Shown here piece after piece: positions 25,872-34,321 of a stretch of DNA of 48,900 bases; within the stretch, counting starts at the first letter, position 1, and every line of letters starts with the position of its first letter. The notes below the pieces were generated by a model. It had not been told where the DNA came from and did no database searches. It saw only the letters and a list, made by a program, of their open reading frames with translations. The position numbers and the translations under genes were made by a program. Source of the stretch: DATEZO01 sp035255485 (GTDB taxonomy: Bacteria > Pseudomonadota > Gammaproteobacteria > Burkholderiales > Burkholderiaceae_D). The DNA is taken from NCBI GenBank assembly GCA_035255485.1, contig DATEZO010000038.1, positions 1 through 48,900 on the forward strand, read 5' to 3'.

Positions 25872-26387
25872 TCAATCCGACAGGGCATCGAATGCGCGCG
25901 ATACTTCTTCGCCGAATTTTTCCAGGAACATCAATTGCCGCACGTTCTGCGCCGCAAGTACAAAGTCCTGCGCATCGAGCAGCACGCCGATACGTTCGAT
26001 TTCCGCCTTGCGCACGCCGCGCAACTCGGCGTCCAGCGACTCCAGTGCGCCGATATCGCTGGCCGCGCGCGCATCGTCCAGCGCTTCGCGCCACTCCATC
26101 TGCTGCATCAGGAATTCGCGCGGCATCGCGGTGTTGGATTCGATTTGCAGATCGATGCCGTTCAGTTCGCACAGATAGCGTGCGCGTCCAAGCGGATTCT
26201 TCAGCGTTTGATAGGCTTCGTTGGCATGCGTCGCCCACTGCATCGCGACCCGCTTTTCGGTGCTGGATGCCTGCGCGAATTTATCCGGATGCACACGGCT
26301 CTGGACGTCGCGATAGGCGGCATTCAGTGCCTCGGGGTCGAGTGCGAACTGCTGCGGCAACTGGAAAAGGTCAAAGTGATTTTGCAT
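25872..26387 (-). CDS. hscB: J-domain co-chaperone HscB
   Basis: A 171-aa protein with an N-terminal J domain (HFDLFQLPQQFALD, the HPD motif in RVHPDKFAQ near residue 33) and a C-terminal three-helix domain that binds IscU (LMQQMEWREALDDAR). It stimulates the HscA ATPase and delivers IscU. The ATG lacks a strong ribosome binding site. A large hairpin lies in the 111-nt gap between it and iscA. Confidence 0.96.
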   Translation of the reverse strand: MQNHFDLFQLPQQFALDPEALNAAYRDVQSRVHPDKFAQASSTEKRVAMQWATHANEAYQTLKNPLGRARYLCELNGIDLQIESNTAMPREFLMQQMEWREALDDARAASDIGALESLDAELRGVRKAEIERIGVLLDAQDFVLAAQNVRQLMFLEKFGEEVSRAFDALSD

Positions 26388-26402
26388 TGCGCCATCAAAA
26401 TG

Positions 26403-26444
26403 AAAGCCCGTTCAGCTTCGTCCAGCGAAGATGGAACGGGCTTT
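26403..26444 (-). promoter_or_regulatory. intra-operon hairpin between iscA and hscB
   Basis: AAAGCCCGTTC (26403-26413) pairs with GAACGGGCTTT (26434-26444), with an inner CTTCG/CGAAG stem around TCCAG. On the minus-strand transcript it is followed by CATTTTGATGG, only a partial U-tract. It may be a leaky terminator or an RNA-processing barrier splitting iscRSUA from hscBA-fdx-iscX expression. Confidence 0.6.
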
Positions 26445-26498
26445 GCCGTCGTGGAATTACGATCGTTCGATCCCGGGTGCGGTCAGAGACGGAAAGCG

Positions 26499-26822
26499 TC
26501 AGATGTGGAAGCTCTCTCCGCATCCGCATTGATCTTTCACGTTCGGATTGTAGAACTTGAATCCTTCGTTCAATCCTTCGCGCGCGAAATCCAGCTCGGT
26601 ACCGTCAATATACGGCAGGCTCTTGGGATCGACATACACCCGCACTCCGTGCGATTCAAACACCTGATCCTCGGGTGCAAATTCGTCGACATATTCAAGT
26701 TTGTAAGCCAGGCCGGAACAGCCGCTGGTATGCACGCCGAAACGCAGCCCGATGCCCTTGCCGCGCCGCTCGATATAACGGCTGATGTGTTTTGCCGCCT
26801 TTTCAGTCAGTGTGATTGCCAT
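26499..26822 (-). CDS. iscA: A-type Fe-S carrier IscA
   Basis: A 107-aa A-type carrier with the three conserved cysteines in HTSGCSGLAYKLEY (about residue 35) and DQCGCGESFHI at the C-terminus. It carries [Fe-S] clusters or iron to target proteins. The ATG has GGAGAAATAA upstream. It follows iscU by 51 nt. Confidence 0.97.
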   Translation of the reverse strand: MAITLTEKAAKHISRYIERRGKGIGLRFGVHTSGCSGLAYKLEYVDEFAPEDQVFESHGVRVYVDPKSLPYIDGTELDFAREGLNEGFKFYNPNVKDQCGCGESFHI

Positions 26823-26873
26823 TTATTTCTCCACCTTTCCCCTTGTTCAGGAAAACAAGCGTCTGCATGACGC

Positions 26874-27275
26874 TTATGCTGCTTCTTTTGCATCCCCGCC
26901 GTGCTTCGCCTTGTAATCCTGCACGGCGGCCTTGATCGCGTCTTCCGCGAGGATCGAACAATGGATCTTCACCGGCGGCAACGCGAGCTCCTCCGCGATC
27001 TGGGTATTCTTGATCGAGAGCGCCTGATCCAGCGTCTTGCCCTTGACCCATTCAGTCACCAGCGAAGACGATGCAATCGCCGAACCGCAGCCGTAAGTCT
27101 TGAATTTTGCATCCTCGATCACGCCATCGGCGCTGACTTTGATCTGCAGTTTCATCACGTCGCCGCAGGCCGGCGCACCCACCATGCCGGTGCCCACCGA
27201 GCCGTCGCCCTTGTCGAAGGCGCCGACATTGCGCGGATTTTCATAGTGATCGAGTACCTTGTCCGAATATGCCAT
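26874..27275 (-). CDS. iscU: Fe-S cluster scaffold IscU
   Basis: A 133-aa scaffold protein. The ligands are Cys37 (APACGDVMKL), Cys63 region (TYGCGSAIASSS) and Cys106 region (VKIHCSILAEDA), and the HscA-binding LPPVK motif is directly before the last. Clusters are built here with sulfur from IscS. The ATG has AGGAG 6 nt upstream. It follows iscS by 24 nt. Confidence 0.98.
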   Translation of the reverse strand: MAYSDKVLDHYENPRNVGAFDKGDGSVGTGMVGAPACGDVMKLQIKVSADGVIEDAKFKTYGCGSAIASSSLVTEWVKGKTLDQALSIKNTQIAEELALPPVKIHCSILAEDAIKAAVQDYKAKHGGDAKEAA

Positions 27276-27299
27276 TCTTTTACTCCTGATTTATTGGTG

Positions 27300-28556
27300 T
27301 CAGTGCGCTGCCCACTGGATCGAATTGATGTCGATGCCTTCCTTGTACATATCCCATAGCGGCGACAGTGTGCGCAGCTTCGTGACTTTTTCCTTGAGCA
27401 GGTTGATCGTGAAGTCGATTTCCTCTTCAGTCGTAAAGCGCCCGATGGTAAAGCGGATCGAGCTGTGCGCCAGTTCGTCGCTGCGGCCAAGCGCGCGCAG
27501 CACATACGAGGGCTCCAGGCTGGCCGAGGTGCAGGCCGACCCGGACGACACCGCCAGATCCTTGATCGCCATGATCAGCGATTCGCCTTCCACATAATTG
27601 AAGCTGACGTTCAGGTTGTGCGGCACGCGGTGTTCCATGTCGCCATTGACATAGACCTCTTCCATTTCCAGCAAGCCCTTGGCGAGGCGATCGCGCAGCG
27701 CCTTGATGCGCACGATTTCGCCGTCCATCTCTTCCTTGGCGATATGGAAGGCTTCTCCCATGCCGACGATCTGATGCGTCGGCAAGGTGCCGGAGCGCAG
27801 GCCGCGCTCATGCCCGCCGCCATGCATCTGCGGCTCGATCCGCACGCGCGGCTTGCGCCGCACATACAGCGCGCCGATGCCTTTCGGACCATAAGTCTTG
27901 TGCGCGGTGAAGGTCATCAGGTCGACCTTGGTTTTTTCGAGGTCGATCACTACCTTGCCGGTGGCTTGCGCCGCATCGCAATGGAAAATGATGCCTTTCT
28001 TGCGGCACAGTTCGCCGATGGCATCGATCGGCTGGATCACGCCGATTTCATTGTTGACCAGCATCACCGACACCAGGATCGTATCCGGGCGGAGCGCTGC
28101 TTCGAGCTGCTCGACCGTGATCAGGCCGTTGTCCTGCGGCTGCAGGTACGTCGCCTCGAAACCCTGGCGTTCCAGCTCGCGCACGGTATCAAGCACGGCC
28201 TTGTGCTCGGTCTTGACCGTGACGATGTGCTTGCCCTTGGTCTTGTAGAAGTGAGCAGCGCCCTTGAGTGCAAGATTGTTGCCCTCGGTCGCGCCGGAAG
28301 TCCAGATGATTTCGCGCGGATCGGCATTGACCAGCGCCGCCACCTGCGCGCGCGCCTGCTCGACCGCCTGTTCCGCCATCCAGCCGTGCATGTGGCTGCG
28401 CGATGCCGGATTGCCGAACAGTTCACGCAGATACGGGATCATTTTGTCGGCGACACGCGGATCGACCGGCGTGGTGGCCGAATAATCCATGTAAATCGGG
28501 AAATGCGGTGCCTTGACCAATTCCATCAGGCTTTTTTGCTGCACTGGGGCATTCAT
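27300..28556 (-). CDS. iscS: cysteine desulfurase IscS
   Basis: A 418-aa group I cysteine desulfurase. It has YMDYSATTPVDPRV (about residues 22-35), the PLP lysine in FTAHKTYGPKGIGALYV, and the mobile active-site Cys in SSGSACTSASLEPSYVLR. It takes sulfur from cysteine and hands it to IscU. It has about 13 extra N-terminal residues compared with E. coli IscS; the ATG at 28554-28556 is preceded by GAGGA, so the extension may be real. Confidence 0.97.
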   Translation of the reverse strand: MNAPVQQKSLMELVKAPHFPIYMDYSATTPVDPRVADKMIPYLRELFGNPASRSHMHGWMAEQAVEQARAQVAALVNADPREIIWTSGATEGNNLALKGAAHFYKTKGKHIVTVKTEHKAVLDTVRELERQGFEATYLQPQDNGLITVEQLEAALRPDTILVSVMLVNNEIGVIQPIDAIGELCRKKGIIFHCDAAQATGKVVIDLEKTKVDLMTFTAHKTYGPKGIGALYVRRKPRVRIEPQMHGGGHERGLRSGTLPTHQIVGMGEAFHIAKEEMDGEIVRIKALRDRLAKGLLEMEEVYVNGDMEHRVPHNLNVSFNYVEGESLIMAIKDLAVSSGSACTSASLEPSYVLRALGRSDELAHSSIRFTIGRFTTEEEIDFTINLLKEKVTKLRTLSPLWDMYKEGIDINSIQWAAH

Positions 28557-28576
28557 TATCGTACGTTCCTCTTCAA

Positions 28577-29053
28577 TCAGGCGACCACGGGAGGGCGGTG
28601 CATTACCACCACGTTCTTTTGTTCGCGACTTCTCTGTTTTTGCTGATCGACCAGATCCTTGAGCGACACGGAGTCCAGGTATTCGACCATTTTTTCATTC
28701 AGGGTAGCCCATAAATCGTGCGTCATGCAGCGCGTGCCGCCCTCATGATCGGCACTGTGGCAGTTTTCCTTGCCGCCGCATTGAGTCGCATCGAGCGGCT
28801 CATCTACGGCAATGATGATATCGGCAACCGTGACGTCTTCGGATCGCCGCGCCAGGTTATACCCGCCGCCAGGGCCGCGCACCGATTCGACGATTTCATG
28901 GCGCCGCAATTTGCCGAATAATTGCTCGAGATAGGACAATGATATCTCCTGTCTCTGGCTGATGCCGGCGAGCGTCACAGGCCCATTGTCCTGGCGCAAT
29001 GCCAGGTCGATCATTGCCGTCACCGCAAAACGGCCTTTTGTCGTCAGACGCAT
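28577..29053 (-). CDS. iscR: Rrf2-family regulator IscR
   Basis: A 158-aa Rrf2 regulator: winged helix (MRLTTKGRFAVTAMIDLAL, ISLSYLEQLFGKLRRHEIVE) and cluster ligands Cys92, Cys98 and Cys109 with His112. E. coli has the third Cys at 104 and His at 107; here a 5-residue insertion shifts both but keeps the C-x2-H spacing. Holo-IscR should repress this operon through the type 1-like sites upstream. The ATG is preceded by GGGGGGTG. The gene heads iscRSUA-hscBA-fdx-iscX. Confidence 0.96.
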   Translation of the reverse strand: MRLTTKGRFAVTAMIDLALRQDNGPVTLAGISQRQEISLSYLEQLFGKLRRHEIVESVRGPGGGYNLARRSEDVTVADIIIAVDEPLDATQCGGKENCHSADHEGGTRCMTHDLWATLNEKMVEYLDSVSLKDLVDQQKQRSREQKNVVVMHRPPVVA

Positions 29054-29114
29054 GGATCTTCACCCCCCAAGCTGAACCACATCGAATTTTATCCGAATAC
29101 CCTGAATAACCTGA

Positions 29115-29139
29115 ATACTTGAACAGTTCTGTCAAGTAT
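29115..29139 (-). promoter_or_regulatory. IscR-type palindromic operator
   Basis: ATACTTGA and TCAAGTAT are perfect arms around 9 nt. The site contains TTGACA, a -35-like hexamer for iscR, 62 nt upstream of the start codon. ATAcTTGAC matches the left half of the known type 1 IscR consensus. Confidence 0.7.
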
Positions 29140-29147
29140 AGCTTAAG

Positions 29148-29170
29148 CCTGAGCGTTTTTGTCAGGTATT
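29148..29170 (-). promoter_or_regulatory. second IscR type 1-like site
   Basis: On the minus strand ATACCTGAC, 5 nt, then GCTCAGG resembles the ATASTTGACT...TCGG pattern of E. coli type 1 sites. Its CTGACA lies 19 nt before TATACT, a possible promoter overlapping the palindrome at 29115-29139. Confidence 0.5.
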
Positions 29171-29728
29171 AAGAAAATACGTTGCTTCAAGGAAAAATAA
29201 ATACGTTTTGCTTACGCCGCTACCTGCCAGCGGCACAAGGAATTTCATCAGACAGCAACTTTCGGAAAATGTTTTGCTCTCCAAGAACACGCAATGACAG
29301 CTTGTAATGCTTGGCCGGCATATTGGCGATGATTTTATCCAGCAACTATACACCTCTATGTATTTTTTGAGGCCAGCGAATTCATTCCGCAAATTAATGT
29401 AATTTTAGCCATACTCCCTATAAAACAGTGAATTCGGAGCCGCATGCCTGGAAGAATCGGTCATTCCCGGCAAGACCTGGCAGTCCTCCTGTTATTCGCA
29501 CCATCGGCTGCATGGGTATGAAGCAGGCGTGACAAAAAAACGACAGAAGGCTTCCATTGGTATCTGCGGGAACAAGAGAAATAGGGAGTGCGGCGGCCAA
29601 CCGTGCAGCATTGACCAGCCGCTATTGCATGATCCAGCCATCACCGGAGGCTACGATGATCGGACACCTGCAGTATGTGACCCAAAGCCGCCTGCATCCT
29701 GCAATTTATTTCGAGCCGGCCATGATGT

Positions 29729-29935
29729 TTATTGCGCCGTCGATGCGGGCTCGTGCACGGTTGCATCGGAGGGTCGATCCGCCGCTTCCTGTATTTCAAC
29801 ATCGCCATCGGACTTCGGCTGTACCGGCGACGGCATGACCACCACATTGAATTCCTGCATTCTGAAACCGGCAGCACCGGCGATAAGGAATTTTCTGCGG
29901 TGCGCTTCCATGTCATGGCGTTCGGATGTGTCCAT
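29729..29935 (-). CDS. small protein with a twin-arginine-like N-terminus, low confidence
   Basis: A possible 68-aa product. The N-terminal part has HRRKFLIAGAAGF, like the start of a twin-arginine signal but with only a short hydrophobic stretch; the rest is acidic and Pro-rich (PSPVQPKSDGDVEIQEAADR). The ATG at 29933-29935 has GAGGG 10 nt upstream. The composition (no Cys, few Arg outside the motif) is more gene-like than the other frames here. No family was recognised and it could be non-coding. Confidence 0.3.
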   Translation of the reverse strand: MDTSERHDMEAHRRKFLIAGAAGFRMQEFNVVVMPSPVQPKSDGDVEIQEAADRPSDATVHEPASTAQ

Positions 29936-30040
29936 TGTCTTGTAACCCTCGTCTCGCATCGGATGGATGGGAGTAGTTTCGATGAATTCTGCTTTTCAAT
30001 GCATTTTATTAACGTGAAAGCCGCGCGGCGGCGCATTCCA

Positions 30041-30070
30041 ACTCTCTCACCCGCTTGCGGGAGAGGGCGA
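30041..30070. repeat. REP-like hairpin, copy 3
   Basis: CTCTCacCCGC and GCGGgaGAG pair around TT, upstream of the interval's end. It is related to the units at 13668-13750 and 18402-18445. Confidence 0.5.
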
Positions 30071-30164
30071 CCATGGCGCAATTGCATGCACTTGGGTGGC
30101 ACTTCTTCATGACCGTTAGAGCGGGCCGGCCCGTCAGGCATTTTTTTTCCGGACGCATGCCGGT

Positions 30165-31046
30165 TCACGGGTATTGCATCTGGACGCGCACGAATACTTT
30201 ATAGGATGCCGGATCAACGCCCAGCACGGCGGCTTCCCTGTCAGGGATAAAGCGCTTGCTCACCAGCGCGCCGATGCCAAGCCTGACCGCTCCACTGGCG
30301 ACAAAATCATGCACATAACCCAGCGACGCCCTGGTGGCATTGAAGCGCTGTCCGTATAGCGCGGTGCGATCATTAAAAAGCTCTTCTCCGGCAGCCCGTT
30401 CCAGCCGCCCGAACACCACATCCGCCGTCTTGAATCGCAGCGATGACTCCAGCAGATAAGCGGTATCGGCGCTGCTGCCGTCGTCTCTTTTTCCGCTGCG
30501 CCCGGCCGCAAGAAGGGTCTGCCATTCATTCCGGTCGAACGCATGGTGATGGACAACGGAAAGCGTGGTGCGTTTGACCTCATTGCGCGGATCCAGCAAT
30601 TCAGCGCCCGTCAACTGCCCCCGAGTAATCTGAAACGTCCAGTTTGCATCAGGACGATAGGCCAGTCGGCTCGACGTGATGCCAAACAGCTTCGGCGCAC
30701 CGATATGAATCAGCCTGTCATCACGCTGCTGCTCGCGCAATAGCGCTCCTTCCAGCCGGATATTGCGCCAGGCGTAGCCCAGACTGATCATTTCCGCAGT
30801 GGTATCGTTTTGGGGCAGCCAGTACGGGTCCAGCAGCCATGCCGATTTGCGTCCGTACAGATTCAGTAAATACGCATCCGACATATTCCGGGAGATCCAT
30901 ACGCTGGCAGCCGTTCCGCGCATGGCACTGGTTGCGGTACGTCCGTTTTCAGCCAGCGTGGGATCGTAGGTATACAGACGTGCAAAAGCAGGAATTGCGA
31001 ACAGGCATCCCGCCAGTGCACATACAGCTTTCGCTGTCCTGATCAT
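30165..31046 (-). CDS. outer-membrane beta-barrel protein of unknown function
   Basis: A 293-aa protein with a clear Sec signal (MIRTAKAVCALAGCLFAIPAFA, cut after AFA near residue 22). The mature part alternates hydrophobic and polar residues in barrel-like strands (AEMISLGYAWRNIRLEGALL, SRLAYRPDANWTFQITRGQ, TRASLGYVHDFVASGAVRLGIGAL) and ends KVFVRVQMQYP. It resembles outer-membrane proteins found near multicopper oxidases, but no such partner is adjacent. A CRP-like GTGA-N6-TCAC site lies 20 nt upstream of the start. Confidence 0.65.
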   Translation of the reverse strand: MIRTAKAVCALAGCLFAIPAFARLYTYDPTLAENGRTATSAMRGTAASVWISRNMSDAYLLNLYGRKSAWLLDPYWLPQNDTTAEMISLGYAWRNIRLEGALLREQQRDDRLIHIGAPKLFGITSSRLAYRPDANWTFQITRGQLTGAELLDPRNEVKRTTLSVVHHHAFDRNEWQTLLAAGRSGKRDDGSSADTAYLLESSLRFKTADVVFGRLERAAGEELFNDRTALYGQRFNATRASLGYVHDFVASGAVRLGIGALVSKRFIPDREAAVLGVDPASYKVFVRVQMQYP

Positions 31047-31064
31047 GTCGCGCCATCCGTATCC

Positions 31065-31080
31065 AGTGATTTAGCTCACA
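31065..31080. promoter_or_regulatory. CRP-family binding site candidate
   Basis: AGTGA-TTTAGC-TCACA matches the GTGA-N6-TCAC core of CRP/Vfr sites. It lies only about 20 bp upstream of the outer-membrane protein start, a position better suited to repression, unless the gene starts further downstream. Confidence 0.4.
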
Positions 31081-31237
31081 TGGTCCATGCAAGTGTCATG
31101 CCAATCGCCATCCCCTTATCGAGACACTGAAAACAGGAAATGGCGCCTGAACCTGTCATCCCGATTGTGGAATGCGCGGAGAATTGCTGCTTGATGAGGA
31201 ACAGGGAACCGGTATCTCTTACACGCGAAAGTGCGCC

Positions 31238-32059
31238 TTACGAAGGGAAATTGCAGCCTGTGTGCAGTGCATCCTGCCGCCGCAACAGATGCATCGGGCC
31301 AAATAATGCCTGCATTACGGCGCTCTCGATAAAAGTCAGATTGTAGGGATGCTCGGAAATCGCTTTTGGAAAGCGTTCATTCGATGGCAGCGCCTTGAAC
31401 TGTTCAGCAATTTTTCCCCACAGGACGAGCGTCGGCGGCGCTTGTCCGATTGCATCGGCATGGTCCGCCAGCGCCGCCAGTATTGTTTGCAGAAATGGCT
31501 GCCATGCCTTCGCCTCCTTTAGCGGAGGGACATGCGGACGAAACACCAGCGCCGCGTTCAACAGCAGAAACCCGTGCCGCGCCAGATTGGCCTGCAATTC
31601 GGGCAGGGTCTGGATGAAAGTCGACCCATGCGCACATGCTTCGAGAGCAATATGCGCCATATGTTCGCTCGATGTCGCATCAGGTGCGAGCTCGCCTTCA
31701 GCCACCAACAGCATCTTCATGAAATTACGCAACGAAGTTGCCCGGTTTACCTGTTTCGACAAGCCTTTTTCCGACCACAGCAGGTCAACTGCGCCATCCA
31801 TGAAACACACGCCGGTGGCACTTTCCGGGCGCGGATACGGTCCCTCGCCTACCAGCACATGGCGCACTGCCTGCAACGGCTGCGCAAATGCGGCGAATAA
31901 TCTGCCTCGGGTAGGCAGATAGGACTCTTTTTCCAGTTCAGGCAAATATTGCGGCGTTACGTTCATCATTGCATCCAGCCCTGCTCGCAGGATCGACTGC
32001 CATGATGAATCGGCCAATTGCAGCATGTCGAGAAAAATTGCGGGTACGATTTGCGCCAT
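31238..32059 (-). CDS. uracil-DNA glycosylase-like protein with an altered active site
   Basis: A 273-aa protein with the layout of family 1 uracil-DNA glycosylases. The water-activating motif GQDPYHGP is GEGPYPRP here (in VLVGEGPYPRPESATGVCF), so the catalytic Asp is Gly and the His is Pro. The uracil-binding Asn of LLLN is kept (HGFLLLNAALVFRP), LVLWG is kept, and HPSPLS is changed to HPYNLTF with the His retained. It may be inactive, act on another lesion, or have a different role. The ATG at 32057-32059 is preferred over an upstream TTG. It lies 51 nt downstream of... uvrB ends at 32111 reading the same way, so both may share a transcript. Confidence 0.7.
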   Translation of the reverse strand: MAQIVPAIFLDMLQLADSSWQSILRAGLDAMMNVTPQYLPELEKESYLPTRGRLFAAFAQPLQAVRHVLVGEGPYPRPESATGVCFMDGAVDLLWSEKGLSKQVNRATSLRNFMKMLLVAEGELAPDATSSEHMAHIALEACAHGSTFIQTLPELQANLARHGFLLLNAALVFRPHVPPLKEAKAWQPFLQTILAALADHADAIGQAPPTLVLWGKIAEQFKALPSNERFPKAISEHPYNLTFIESAVMQALFGPMHLLRRQDALHTGCNFPS

Positions 32060-32110
32060 GTAAATCAAGTAGAGTAAAGAGATCGATGAGAGCAATGCTT
32101 TTCTGAAAAG

Positions 32111-34210
32111 TCAGCCACCCAGCAGCGGTACCACGTTTTCCACGCCAGGCGCGCCGAACAATTGCTGTTTCAGGACATGCAACTGGTCGCGTACCTGCGC
32201 CGCCTTTTCGAATTCCAGATTTTTCGCATGGTCAAGCATCAGCTTTTCCAGCCGCTTGATTTCCTTGCTGACCTGCTTTTCGCTCATCGCCTCGTACTTG
32301 GCGTGCTCCTGCGCCGCTTGCAACTCGTCGCGTGCTTCCTGCGCGTTATATACGCCATCGATCAATTCCCGGATATTTTTCTTGATGCCGGTAGGCGTAA
32401 TATTGTTGGTCAGGTTGAATGCCATCTGCTTGGTGCGTCGCCGGTCGGTTTCATCGATGGCGCGCCGCATGGAATCGGTTACCTTGTCACCGTAAAGGAT
32501 CGCCATGCCGTTCAGATTGCGGGCCGCGCGACCGATGGTCTGGATCAGGCTGCGCTCGGAACGCAGGAAACCTTCCTTGTCGGCATCGAGAATCGCCACC
32601 AGCGACACCTCCGGGATATCAAGGCCTTCACGCAGCAGGTTGATGCCAACCAGCACGTCAAAAGAGCCCAGGCGCAAATCGCGAATGATTTCGACCCGTT
32701 CCACGGTATCGATATCGCTATGCAGATAGCGCACCTTCACGCCGTTTTCACTTAAGAATTCAGTCAATTGTTCCGACATCCGCTTGGTCAGCGTCGTCAC
32801 CAGCACCCGCTCGTTCTTCTTGACGCGCTCGGTGATCTCCGACATCAGATCATCGACCTGGGTGCTGGCGGGCCGCACGCTGATGGCGGGATCGACCAGG
32901 CCGGTCGGTCGCACCACCTGTTCGACGATTTGTCCGGCGTGCTGCTGCTCATAATCGGCCGGCGTGGCGGACACGAACACCGTCTGCCGCATCTTGCCTT
33001 CGAATTCATCGAAGCGCAGCGGGCGGTTGTCCAGCGCCGACGGCAACCGGAAGCCGTAATCGACCAGATTGGTTTTACGGGCGCGGTCACCGTTGTACAT
33101 GCCGTTCAACTGCCCCAGCAGCACATGCGACTCGTCCAGAAACATCAAGGCATCCTGCGGCAGATAATCCACCAGCGTCGGCGGCGGATCGCCCGGCTTG
33201 CCGCCGGATAGATGGCGCGAGTAGTTCTCGATGCCCTTGGTGAATCCGATTTCCTGCATCATTTCCAGATCAAAGCGGGTGCGCTGCTCCAGCCTCTGCT
33301 CTTCGATCAATTTGTTTTCCTTGCGAAACCAGTCCAGCCGCTCGCGTAATTCTTCCTTGATGGTTTCGATGGCGCGCAATACGGTGGCACGCGGCGTCAC
33401 ATAATGCGAGCCCGGATAGATGGTGAAGCGCGGAATTTTCTGGCGTACGCGCCCGGTGAGCGGATCGAACAATTGCAGGCTGTCGATTTCATCGTCGAAT
33501 GTTTCGATGCGCACGGCAAGTTCCGCATGCTCCGCGGGGAAAACATCGACGGTATCACCGCGTACCCGGAAAGTGCCGCGACTGAAATCGATGTCATTGC
33601 GCGTGTATTGCATCTGGATCAGGCGCGCAACCAGGTCGCGTTGACTGACCCGGTCCTTCGTCCGCAGTGTCAGAATCATCTGGTGATATTCACTGGGATT
33701 GCCGATACCGTATATCGCCGATACGGTTGCCACAATGATCACATCGCGCCGCTCCATCAGAGACTTGGTGCACGATAGCCGCATCTGCTCGATATGCTCG
33801 TTGATCGACGAATCTTTTTCGATAAAGAGATCGCGCTGCGGTACGTAGGCTTCCGGCTGATAGTAATCGTAATAGCTGACGAAATATTCAACGGCATTTT
33901 GCGGGAAAAACTCGCGGAATTCGCTATATAACTGCGCCGCCAGCGTCTTGTTCGGGGCAAACACAATCGCCGGACGCCCCATGCGGGCAATCACGTTTGC
34001 CATGGTGTAGGTCTTGCCGGAGCCGGTGACGCCGAGCAAGGTTTGATACGACAAACCGTCTTCGATCCCCTCCACCAGCTGATCAATCGCTACCGGCTGG
34101 TCGCCGGCCGGCGGAAACGGTTGATATAACCGGTACGATGAATTCGGGAAAGTGACAATTTTCGATTCGTCGATCGCACTGGAAACTTGGGATATTTCAG
34201 CCATTTGCAT
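32111..34210 (-). CDS. uvrB: excinuclease ABC subunit B
   Basis: A 699-aa helicase-like damage-verification subunit of nucleotide excision repair. It has Walker A GVTGSGKT (about residue 50), the beta-hairpin YYDYYQPEAYVP that probes the strand, LDESHVL, helicase motifs V-VI (GINLLREGLDIPEVS, QTIGRAARN) and the C-terminal UVR domain (RLEKLMLDHAKNLEFEKAAQ) that contacts UvrC. I chose the ATG at 34208-34210 with AAAGG 4 nt upstream; an ATG two codons later is nearly as good. It is divergent from the aminotransferase gene. Confidence 0.97.
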   Translation of the reverse strand: MQMAEISQVSSAIDESKIVTFPNSSYRLYQPFPPAGDQPVAIDQLVEGIEDGLSYQTLLGVTGSGKTYTMANVIARMGRPAIVFAPNKTLAAQLYSEFREFFPQNAVEYFVSYYDYYQPEAYVPQRDLFIEKDSSINEHIEQMRLSCTKSLMERRDVIIVATVSAIYGIGNPSEYHQMILTLRTKDRVSQRDLVARLIQMQYTRNDIDFSRGTFRVRGDTVDVFPAEHAELAVRIETFDDEIDSLQLFDPLTGRVRQKIPRFTIYPGSHYVTPRATVLRAIETIKEELRERLDWFRKENKLIEEQRLEQRTRFDLEMMQEIGFTKGIENYSRHLSGGKPGDPPPTLVDYLPQDALMFLDESHVLLGQLNGMYNGDRARKTNLVDYGFRLPSALDNRPLRFDEFEGKMRQTVFVSATPADYEQQHAGQIVEQVVRPTGLVDPAISVRPASTQVDDLMSEITERVKKNERVLVTTLTKRMSEQLTEFLSENGVKVRYLHSDIDTVERVEIIRDLRLGSFDVLVGINLLREGLDIPEVSLVAILDADKEGFLRSERSLIQTIGRAARNLNGMAILYGDKVTDSMRRAIDETDRRRTKQMAFNLTNNITPTGIKKNIRELIDGVYNAQEARDELQAAQEHAKYEAMSEKQVSKEIKRLEKLMLDHAKNLEFEKAAQVRDQLHVLKQQLFGAPGVENVVPLLGG

Positions 34211-34321
34211 TGGACCTTTGGTAAAATAACTGGTTGCCTCCCGGTACAAAATTCCTGGTTTTGCACTTCATACAACCCGGCTGCGGAGCCGCTCCTGCAG
34301 CCAACTTTTCATGTTATCACG

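Larger units (their letters stand above)
29054..30164. other. gene-poor interval between iscR and the outer-membrane protein gene
   Basis: About 1.1 kb. The first 115 nt carry the iscR promoter and its palindrome. The rest shows only weak reading frames on both strands, a REP-like hairpin at 30041-30070 and one small candidate gene at 29729-29935. I see no tRNA or clear RNA gene. Confidence 0.5.

Noticed and set aside
27465..28646. 393-codon plus-strand frame opposite iscS
   Set aside because: It is antisense to a highly conserved gene and has no recognisable domains.
29162..29392. 76-codon minus-strand frame after the iscR promoter
   Set aside because: It starts at TTG without a ribosome binding site and is Cys- and Ser-rich; no conserved pattern.
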